NCBI GenBank assembly: GCA_003556835.1
Contig: PWQG01000365.1
Span: forward strand, 1-38,848
Direction: 5' to 3'
From: Gammaproteobacteria bacterium
GTDB taxonomy: Bacteria > Pseudomonadota > Gammaproteobacteria > Pseudomonadales > Pseudohongiellaceae
Length of the DNA stretch: 38,848 nucleotides
A program made the translations under genes and the position numbers. The notes under the pieces are model-generated. The model was given only the letters and a program-made list of their open reading frames with translations. It was not told where the DNA came from and made no database searches. The stretch's first letter is position 1, and each line of letters begins with the position of its first letter. Of this stretch, positions 32,706 through 38,848 are shown one piece after another.

Positions 32706-35147
32706 TCAGGCTATTTCCTTGTAAAGTTCCATTTGAAGCTGATGCACCGCCCGCTCGAACTCCGGTCGGCCGCCGAAGGCCCGAACCAACTCGATCGGCG
32801 TACCAATTTGATCAAGTGGCGGAATGCGCAGCACGTTGGTGTTGTCAAGGTTCATAATGCCCTCATCGGCGTACTTGCCAAGCAGTGCATCCAGAACCGC
32901 CCGCGCCTGATCGCCATAACGGGCGAAAACATCGCGCTTGCGCACGTTCTCGGCCCGCTCCCGTCGTGTCAGTGGCTTGGCATCAAAGGCGACATGGCAG
33001 ATGAGATCAAACGCGTCCATGTCCTTGCCAAGCTCATCCAGAATGGGATCGAGCGGCAGACCCTCTTGCTCCAGCTCTTCCAGCAAGGCTTGCTTACGGT
33101 CCGTTGCATTCCAGCGGCGGAGGAAGTCATCCAGGCTGGCGAAACGCTTGCGCAGGGCTTTCTTGGTGAAATCGCGCAGGGACTCAGTGACCAGCTTGCC
33201 GTTGGCATCCAGATACTCGACCCGTTCGGCAACGATGTGGGCCGAGACACCGTCGACATAAATCTTGGGGCGGGGCTCCGGCCTTGGGCCTGGCGGCTCG
33301 GGATCGACGATTATCGTCTCGTCTTCGCCTGGCGTTTCCGGTATGGGGTCACCGTCAGGGTCGATTGGTGGAACCTCGGGCGGATCGATGGGGCCGCCCT
33401 CTTCCGGCTGGTAGATCTGCACCGGCTCGCCGTCGAAGTCCGGATCGGCAAAGTGGCTGGTGGCGCCCCGGAAGTCGATCAGGGTGAAATAGAACTTGCC
33501 GGTGTCCTCATGCACCCGCGTCCCGCGCCCGACGATCTGCTTGAACTCGGTCATGGAGCCAACCTCGCGGTCGAGCACGATCAGCCGGCAGGTCTGGGCA
33601 TCGACGCCGGTGGAGAGCAGCCGCGAGGTGGTTACCAGGACGGGCCACTTCGACTCAGGATCGATAAAATTGCCCAATTGCGCCTGCCCCTCGGGGTCGT
33701 TGCCGGTGATGCGCATGACATAACGGGGGTTTTCAAGCACCAGATCGGGGTTTGCATTGACCAGGGCCTGGCGCATTCGGCCGGCGTGTTCCTGATCGAC
33801 GCAGAAAATGATGGCTTTTTGGTAGCTGTCGCCGGCCTCCTTCAGAAACTGGGTGACCTTTTCGGCAACCAGGCGAGTGCGATCGTCGATGACCAGATGG
33901 CGGTCGAAATCCTTGGTGTTGTAGATCCGGTCTTCGACCAGCAGGCCGTCGCGGTCGCGCTTGCCCTTTTCGGGGCGGTAGCCGTCCACATCGCGGTCGA
34001 TGTGCACCTTGACGACCTTGTAGGGCGCCAGGAAGCCGTCGCTGATCCCCTGCTTGAGGGAATAGGTGTAGACCGGCTCGCCGAAGTAGGCGATGTTGGA
34101 AACGTACTTGGTTTCCTTCGGTGTCGCGGTCATGCCGATCTGGGTGGCTGAGCCGAAGTACTCGAGAATTTCCCGCCAGGCCGAGTCCTCGGCCGCGCTG
34201 CCGCGGTGGCACTCGTCAATGACGATCAGATCGAAGAAGTCCCGCGAAAACTCCCGGAATAGCTTCTGGTGCTCCTCCGGGCCGGTGATCGCCTGATACA
34301 GGCCCAGGTAGACCTCATAGGCGGTGTCGATCCGCCGCTGCCGATCCACGGCCAGGGGCAGGTCGATTTGGGTCCCGTCGGCACGCTCGATGGTCTTGGC
34401 CTGGGTCGACAGTTTCGCCATGGCCCCGCCGAACGGGCGGAAATCGTTGACCATGGTCTGGTCGATCAGAACATTCCGGTCGGCGAGGAACAAGATGCGT
34501 TTCTTCCGGCCTGACTTCCACAGCCGCCAGATGATCTGGAAAGCCGTGTAGGTCTTGCCCGTCCCGGTGGCCATGACCAGCAGTATTCGATCCTGGCCCC
34601 GGGCAATCGCCTCGATGGTCGCATTGATGGCGTTGACCTGGTAATAGCGCGGGGTCTTGCCACTGCCGTCGTCGTGGTAATCCTCCAGAACGACTTGCTC
34701 GGCCTCGGAGTCCAGCCCTTTCCAGGCGCGGTATCGCCGCCACAGTTCGTCCGGCGCCGGGAACTCATCCAGGGCCAGATTGCACTCTGGAGGGTGGCTC
34801 GCCCCCGTCCGGTCGTGGAAGACGAAACCATCGCCGTTGGAGGAGAACACGAAGGGGATTTTGAGGGTCTCAGCATAGCCCAGGCCCTGCTGCATGCCGT
34901 CTCCGACGCTGTGACGGTTGTCCTTGGCCTCGATCAGCGCGATCGGGATATTAGGCTTGTAGTAGAGGACATAATCCGCTCGCTTGGCCCGCCCCCGGCT
35001 CACCATCTTGCCGCGCACAATCAGGCGGCCCTTGGTGAAGCTGACCTCCTCGCGGATCTGAAACATCTCGTCCCAGCCGGCCTGGCGGAGGGCCGGGGTG
35101 ATGAATTTGGTGCAGATGTCGCGCTCGGATAGAGCCTTTTTATCCAT
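32706..35147 (-). CDS. hsdR: Type I restriction endonuclease/translocase subunit (EcoEI-like)
   Basis: 813 residues. The N-terminal nuclease core is RADYVLYYKPNIPIALIEAK (D...E-x-K). The SF2 motor has Walker A MATGTGKTYTAF (about 190), DECHRGS, MTATPKE and the late QIVGRGTRVHEDTG. An acidic, Pro-rich linker (about 590-640) leads to an EcoEI_R_C-type C-terminus. It cuts unmodified DNA after ATP-driven translocation with HsdM/HsdS. It is the first gene of the operon and starts 455 bases from the tRNA-Met. The RBS is weak. A 721-residue antisense frame here and in hsdM is only a shadow. Confidence 0.95.
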   Translation of the reverse strand: MDKKALSERDICTKFITPALRQAGWDEMFQIREEVSFTKGRLIVRGKMVSRGRAKRADYVLYYKPNIPIALIEAKDNRHSVGDGMQQGLGYAETLKIPFVFSSNGDGFVFHDRTGASHPPECNLALDEFPAPDELWRRYRAWKGLDSEAEQVVLEDYHDDGSGKTPRYYQVNAINATIEAIARGQDRILLVMATGTGKTYTAFQIIWRLWKSGRKKRILFLADRNVLIDQTMVNDFRPFGGAMAKLSTQAKTIERADGTQIDLPLAVDRQRRIDTAYEVYLGLYQAITGPEEHQKLFREFSRDFFDLIVIDECHRGSAAEDSAWREILEYFGSATQIGMTATPKETKYVSNIAYFGEPVYTYSLKQGISDGFLAPYKVVKVHIDRDVDGYRPEKGKRDRDGLLVEDRIYNTKDFDRHLVIDDRTRLVAEKVTQFLKEAGDSYQKAIIFCVDQEHAGRMRQALVNANPDLVLENPRYVMRITGNDPEGQAQLGNFIDPESKWPVLVTTSRLLSTGVDAQTCRLIVLDREVGSMTEFKQIVGRGTRVHEDTGKFYFTLIDFRGATSHFADPDFDGEPVQIYQPEEGGPIDPPEVPPIDPDGDPIPETPGEDETIIVDPEPPGPRPEPRPKIYVDGVSAHIVAERVEYLDANGKLVTESLRDFTKKALRKRFASLDDFLRRWNATDRKQALLEELEQEGLPLDPILDELGKDMDAFDLICHVAFDAKPLTRRERAENVRKRDVFARYGDQARAVLDALLGKYADEGIMNLDNTNVLRIPPLDQIGTPIELVRAFGGRPEFERAVHQLQMELYKEIA

Positions 35148-35411
35148 GGCCGACTAAGTCCCCACTCATCATTCGATGCCTTTTGCCAAGTCTGTACTGT
35201 ACCCGAACGGTTCAGTGCAATCCATTTGAGCTCTATTGCGTCCAATCTCGGTGCAACCGGACACGAAAAGCTGATTGCAAAACTTGCCAAAAGCCCGGCG
35301 AAGAACAGGCCTGAAGGTTTTAAGTCCTAGTTCTGCAGAGAATGGCGCGCCCTCTCAACGCACAGAAACTCGCCGAACATAAAACGTGCTCAGGTCGCGC
35401 CGTTTTGGCGA

Positions 35412-35450
35412 AAAACGACCCGCTGAGCGGAATAGTGCTGAGGTCGTTTT
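35412..35450. repeat. Inverted repeat near the tRNA
   Basis: AAAACGACC (35412-35420) pairs with GGTCGTTTT (35442-35450) across 21 bases. The left arm also pairs in part with CGTTTT at 35401-35406. It may be a protein-binding site in an att region or a terminator for the tRNA transcript. Confidence 0.5.
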
Positions 35451-35481
35451 GGGCAGATCGGGCGCAGTGGCAAAATCCCGC

Positions 35482-35531
35482 TTGTCCCATATTTGTCCCA
35501 ATTTTGTCCCAATTTCGTCCCAGGGACAAAA
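35482..35531. repeat. Four 11-bp iterons with one inverted partner
   Basis: TTGTCCCA begins at 35482, 35493 and 35504, and TCGTCCCA at 35515, every step exactly 11 bases. An inverted GGGACAA follows at 35523-35529. The array ends 72 bases from the tRNA 3-prime end. The period and place fit arm-type integrase sites of an attachment site, but binding by the integrase at 23213-24457 is not shown. Confidence 0.7.
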
Positions 35532-35602
35532 ACGGCCTTTTCAAGCCGGAAATGCACCGGCGAAAATAGAACCTAAAGGGTTGTTTTTGAAGGGGAAGGA
35601 GT

Positions 35603-35679
35603 TGGTGGCTACGGGTGGACTTGAACCACCGACCTCAGCATTATGAGTGCCGCGCTCTAACCAGCTGAGCTACGTAGCC
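35603..35679 (-). tRNA. tRNA-Met (elongator, anticodon CAT)
   Basis: 77 bases including an encoded CCA end (35603-35605). Acceptor stem GGCTACG (35673-35679) pairs with CGTAGCC (35607-35613). Anticodon loop CTCATAA gives CAU; the T-arm has GGTTCAAGTC. It closely resembles bacterial elongator tRNA-Met. Its 3-prime end faces the island, the usual geometry for tRNA-targeted integration. I found no second copy of the 3-prime end in the window. Confidence 0.95.
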
Positions 35680-35759
35680 ACGGGCAAGCCCGCTATTGTC
35701 TCCAAACTTTGGATTCAGGTCAACAGGCTTTTCTAGGCCATAAACAGCCAGCCCGGGCT

Positions 35760-36779
35760 TCACTCCTGCGCGGCAACCACGGAGCGGCGCTGAACTGCAA
35801 CGTCGGGGTTGTCCGTAAAGACGCCTTCGATATGAAGCTCGCCGATAAAGAGGTCAAGCAGTGCTTCCAGACTGGTCTCCGGCGGCAGGCCTTCGCGGCG
35901 GAAGGTGTAAGGATGCATGGCCAGACCCAGTTCGCGTGACTTTCTGAACAGAGCGGACGGCCGTAATGGTTCGCCAGCATCCGCCTCGAGCAGCAGCGAA
36001 AATACGGGCCCAATCCCGACGGCGTATTCGGCAACCCGGCTCAGTCCTTCGGCGCTGACCATGGCCGAATAGTCCACCGTGTTCATGTCCCAATCGTTCA
36101 GCCCAATGAGCTGGATCAAGTCGAAGCGATCGCCGTGCGCGGCATGGATCTCAATCAGGGGCTCGGGCTCGAAGCTCTGAATGAAAATCGGCAGATCCTC
36201 CGTCGGCAACTCGTGCGCCAGCAGTGCGCTCACCAAAGCCGCGCCTATGTCTTTGCCCTGTTCAGCGTGGAACTGCGGCGCCTTGGTCTCCGGATACAAA
36301 CCCACCCGGCGACCCGTCGCCCGGTTGAGCTCACGGGTGAACTCGATCAGTTCATTGAATTCAACGACCCGGAACCGCCCTGCACCGACCGGCCAGCGCT
36401 CTGGATACCGGGCCTGTCCGCTGGCCGGCTCCACGCGCTCCTGCATCGTCAGCTGCCGGATTTCGGCCAGCGTGAAATCAACCGCATAAAAGCCGCCGTC
36501 GGCGCGTGCACGATCGGGAAACAACTCGGCCACGTTGGTGGTGGCCTCCAGCGTCAGATCGTGCAGCGCGATCAGGTGGTCATCGGCGGTCATGACCAGA
36601 TCCGGTTCGAGGAAATCCGCGCCTTGCCCGTAAGCCAGCGCGTAGGCTTCAAGGCTGTGCTCGGGTAAATAGGCTGACGCGCCCCGATGGGCGATGACCA
36701 GGCTCTCGGCACTGGCGGCCAGTACCGGAAGCCACAAAGACAGCAGCAGCGGCAGAAACAGCGCGTTCGAACGTCGCAT
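35760..36779 (-). CDS. glpQ: Glycerophosphodiester phosphodiesterase (periplasmic)
   Basis: 339 residues from ATG 36779 (TGGAG 6 bases upstream), starting with a signal peptide MRRSNALFLPLLLSLWLPVL and AASA cleavage region. A longer frame to 36881 would bury the signal. GDPD motifs follow: LVIAHRGASAYLPEHSLEAY (His-Arg), ADFLEPDLVMTADDHLIALH (E-x-D...H), LYPETKAP and a late EGVFTDNPD. It hydrolyses deacylated phospholipids to glycerol-3-phosphate in the periplasm. It diverges from the phnD gene, so the two may share phosphorus-starvation control, though I see no firm Pho box. Confidence 0.92.
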   Translation of the reverse strand: MRRSNALFLPLLLSLWLPVLAASAESLVIAHRGASAYLPEHSLEAYALAYGQGADFLEPDLVMTADDHLIALHDLTLEATTNVAELFPDRARADGGFYAVDFTLAEIRQLTMQERVEPASGQARYPERWPVGAGRFRVVEFNELIEFTRELNRATGRRVGLYPETKAPQFHAEQGKDIGAALVSALLAHELPTEDLPIFIQSFEPEPLIEIHAAHGDRFDLIQLIGLNDWDMNTVDYSAMVSAEGLSRVAEYAVGIGPVFSLLLEADAGEPLRPSALFRKSRELGLAMHPYTFRREGLPPETSLEALLDLFIGELHIEGVFTDNPDVAVQRRSVVAAQE

Positions 36780-36910
36780 GCAGACTCCAGCAGTTGAACT
36801 GGATGGCATTCCAACAAGCGCATGTTGCGCGGTCATGACAACCGGTCGCCCTGCAAAAAAGCCGTCATGTTCAATAGGCATGATGGGGTTTTCTCGGCAA
36901 GTCCTCTCTG

Positions 36911-37861
36911 ATGCGCTTGATCCTGATACTCGCCCTTTACCTGCTGGTCCCTGCGGCCTGGGGTAGTGACTGCCTCCCCTCGGCGCTCAATCCACCCCTG
37001 TGCGACCGGACAGGCGACCTGGTGGCCGACGCACCGACTGATCCGGGCACCCTCAAAAACCCGCGCGTTCTGATTTTTGCCTACACACCGGTGGAAGATC
37101 CGGCCGTCTACTCTGCCGTGTGGGCCGAGTTCATCACCCACCTGTCAGACACGGTTGGCCGTCCGGTGCGGTTTTTCCCGGTGCAGTCGAATGCCGCCCA
37201 GTTGGAGGCGATGCGCGCCGGACGCCTGCATGTGGCCGGCTTCAATACCGGAGCAACGCCGCTGGCGGTCAATTGTGCCGGTTTTGTTCCTTTCGCCATG
37301 ATGGCTCGCGAGGACGGCAGCTACGGCTACGAGATGGAGATCATCACCCGTCACGACAGCAATATCCATGACCTCCAGGACTTGGCCGGGCGCGCCCTGG
37401 CTTTTACCCAGCCCACTTCCAATTCCGGCTACAAGGTGCCCTCGTTACTTTTGGCCGAAGCGGGGCTGGTGGAAGATCGTGACTTCCGCGCCCGGTTTTC
37501 CGGCAAGCACGACAACTCGATTCTTGGCGTGGTCAACGGTGACTACGATGCCGCCGCGGTGGCCAACTCGGTGCTGCGGCGCATGAAGGCGCGCGGAATC
37601 ATTGACCCGCCATCCATCCGAACGATTTATCGGTCCGAGACCTTTCCGACCACGGCCTATGGCCACGCGCATGATCTCGACCCGGAACTGGCGCGACTCA
37701 TCCGCGAGGCATTTTTCACCTTCGACTGGGAGGGCACGGCATTGCAGGCAGAGTTCAGAGAGTCGGGGGAAGCACAATTCATCCCCATCACCTACCGGCA
37801 ACACTGGGCCCTGGTGCGTCTGGTCGATGAGACCAGCGGCCTGGAATATCGGTGCCGTTGA
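36911..37861 (+). CDS. phnD: Phosphate/phosphite/phosphonate ABC transporter substrate-binding protein
   Basis: 316 residues with an N-terminal signal (MRLILILALYLLVPAAWGSD). PhnD-family features include FNTGATPLAVNCAGFVPFAM, YGYEMEIITRHDSNIHDLQD, LAGRALAFTQPTSNSGYKVP, GKHDNSILGVVNGDYDAAAV and FPTTAYGHAHDL. It binds the substrate in the periplasm for the PhnC/PhnE permease encoded just after it; the exact substrate (phosphonate, phosphite or phosphate) cannot be settled from sequence. The RBS is weak. Confidence 0.9.
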   Translation: MRLILILALYLLVPAAWGSDCLPSALNPPLCDRTGDLVADAPTDPGTLKNPRVLIFAYTPVEDPAVYSAVWAEFITHLSDTVGRPVRFFPVQSNAAQLEAMRAGRLHVAGFNTGATPLAVNCAGFVPFAMMAREDGSYGYEMEIITRHDSNIHDLQDLAGRALAFTQPTSNSGYKVPSLLLAEAGLVEDRDFRARFSGKHDNSILGVVNGDYDAAAVANSVLRRMKARGIIDPPSIRTIYRSETFPTTAYGHAHDLDPELARLIREAFFTFDWEGTALQAEFRESGEAQFIPITYRQHWALVRLVDETSGLEYRCR

Positions 37862-37871
37862 GCGCCAGCCG

Positions 37872-38654
37872 ATGCTGGATATACAGGGCCTGAGCAAGCG
37901 ATATCCGGGGGCGGCGGATGCGGCGCTGAGCGACGTGAACCTGCACCTGGATCACGGCCAGGTACTCGCCCTGATCGGGCCCAGTGGCGCGGGCAAGAGC
38001 ACCTTGATCCGCTGCATCAACCGCCTGGTTGAAGCCGACAGCGGATCCATCCTGCTGAACGGCGTCGACCTGACCCGGCTGAAGTCCGGCAAGCTGCGCA
38101 AGGCGCGCAGCCGTATTGGCATGGTGTTCCAGGAGTTCGCCCTGATCGATCGGCTGACGGTCATGGAAAACCTGTTGGCAGGCCGCCTGGGCCAGACCGG
38201 GTTCTGGCGCTCCACCCTGCGCCGCTTCCCCGCGCGCGATGTGGAAATGGCCTACCAGCTGCTCGACCAGGTCGAGCTGGGCGGCCTGCACAATCGGCGC
38301 GCCGATCAGCTGTCCGGCGGGCAACGTCAGCGTGTGGGGATTGCTCGTGCGCTGATGCAGGAACCCCAACTGCTGCTGGTCGATGAGCCAACCGCCAGCC
38401 TCGACCCGCGCACCTCACGCCAGATCATGCGGCTGTTGCTGGATTTATGCACTCAGCAGCAACTGGCAGCGATCATCAACTTGCATGATGTGCCGCTGGC
38501 GCGCGCATTCTGCCCGCGAATCGTCGGTCTGCGCGACGGTCGGATGGTGTTCGACGGGCCGCCTGAAGGGCTCAACGAGGCGTGGATGAGCGAGGTGTAC
38601 GGCGAGGAAGACTGGCGGTCCGAAGCCACCGTCCAGGAGGTGGACGAACCTTGA
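37872..38654 (+). CDS. phnC: Phosphonate-type ABC transporter ATP-binding protein
   Basis: 260 residues from ATG 37872, 10 bases after the phnD stop; the frame is open further up but overlaps phnD. Walker A GPSGAGKSTLIRCINRLVEA, Q-loop MVFQEFALIDRLTVMENLL, signature QLSGGQRQRVGIARALM and Walker B LLLVDEPTASLD with LHD switch are all intact. It powers uptake with PhnD and PhnE. The Q-loop and IRCINRL phrases are typical of PhnC. Confidence 0.93.
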   Translation: MLDIQGLSKRYPGAADAALSDVNLHLDHGQVLALIGPSGAGKSTLIRCINRLVEADSGSILLNGVDLTRLKSGKLRKARSRIGMVFQEFALIDRLTVMENLLAGRLGQTGFWRSTLRRFPARDVEMAYQLLDQVELGGLHNRRADQLSGGQRQRVGIARALMQEPQLLLVDEPTASLDPRTSRQIMRLLLDLCTQQQLAAIINLHDVPLARAFCPRIVGLRDGRMVFDGPPEGLNEAWMSEVYGEEDWRSEATVQEVDEP

Positions 38655-38848
38655 CCCGCCAGACGCATCCGAGCTCCTGGCAACGGCCGCCGCTGATCGA
38701 GCGGCGCGCACTGCGCTGGCTGTTGACCGGCCTGATCCCGGCCTATCTGCTGGTTGTGCTGCTGACCCTGGATGTGCCGCTGGCGCGCATCATGGCGGGT
38801 TTGCCGCGCGCATCGGAAATGGCTGCCGCACTGTTGAGCCCCGATTTC
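38651..38848 (+). CDS. phnE: Phosphonate-type ABC transporter permease, N-terminal part
   Basis: 66 codons to the window edge from a TTG that overlaps the phnC stop (TTGA). The sequence begins LTRQTHPSSWQRPPLIERRA, followed by a hydrophobic helix LLTGLIPAYLLVVLLTLDVP. Position after phnD-phnC and the membrane start identify it as PhnE; the permease core lies outside the window. Confidence 0.75.
   Translation, partial: MTRQTHPSSWQRPPLIERRALRWLLTGLIPAYLLVVLLTLDVPLARIMAGLPRASEMAAALLSPDF

Larger units (their letters stand above)
35148..35602. other. Junction between island and tRNA-Met
   Basis: 455 bases without a credible gene. It holds the hsdR upstream region, a large inverted repeat (35412-35450), four 11-bp iterons with an inverted partner (35482-35531), and the tRNA 3-prime flank. 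A short frame reading into the tRNA (ATGGLEPPTSAL) is the familiar tRNA artefact. Confidence 0.6.

Noticed and set aside
31986..34151. Plus-strand frame of 721 codons
   Set aside because: Shadow of hsdM and hsdR in high-GC DNA.
35482..35531. 11-bp iterons as a replication origin
   Set aside because: No replication initiator gene is in the window, and the place beside a tRNA end fits an attachment-site arm better.
35386..35646. Small protein ending ATGGLEPPTSAL
   Set aside because: This is the well-known translation of a tRNA 3-prime region, not a gene.
36780..36910. Pho box between glpQ and phnD
   Set aside because: Only half-site-like strings (GTCAT) are seen; no convincing double CTGTCAT-type repeat.

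Overview
The window reads as a genomic or defence island ending beside a chromosomal tRNA-Met (35603-35679). Ordinary chromosomal genes lie to the right of the tRNA: glpQ and a PhnD/PhnC/PhnE-type ABC transporter. The backbone is GC-rich with Proteobacteria-like gene content. A gammaproteobacterium is my best guess, but the window has no marker that fixes the genus. Several stretches (GIY-YIG gene, 7493-7891, 8093-about 10300, 19558-19854, 25807-28289) look AT-richer than the backbone, as expected of transferred DNA.

Left part (1-5518, all minus strand): a WYL regulator, a Cas4-like nuclease, a Cas4-like/DUF2779 double nuclease, a GIY-YIG nuclease and the start of a further gene running off the left edge, possibly an AAA ATPase. 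Two near-identical 21-bp palindromes (TGGCGAC-N7-GTCGCCA, at 500-520 and 4457-4477) lie 42 and 43 bases upstream of two of these starts. This suggests one WYL-controlled nuclease system. 

Next (5744-14834): a membrane TrkA-N/RyR protein, a small acidic protein, and two related STAND-type genes. The first is DUF4062-NTPase followed by a C-terminal sensor, interrupted by one in-frame amber codon. The second is an N-terminally truncated copy carrying a WD40 sensor of seven exact 123-bp units. The two share a near-identical block and then switch to unrelated sensors. From 15028 to 18838 there are a membrane protein, a two-gene unit of unknown function, a NUDIX hydrolase and a secreted Cys-rich repeat protein. 

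Middle (18839-25641): a gene-poor stretch with short dispersed repeats and one small AT-rich gene. An integration module follows: an XRE repressor diverges from an excisionase-like gene and a tyrosine integrase, with four genes trailing the integrase, one of them DUF3883. 

Right part (25807-35602): a compact operon with its own sigma70-like promoter encodes a 69-aa Cys-rich peptide and two different ThiF/E1-like adenylyltransferases, each with a winged-helix-like N-terminal domain. It looks like a small, unusual RiPP-type pathway and is the most novel unit here. Then comes a type I restriction-modification operon (hsdR-hsdM-hsdS) with a fourth, translationally linked PD-(D/E)XK gene. Between hsdR and the tRNA are four 11-bp iterons and inverted repeats, suggesting an attachment-site arm.
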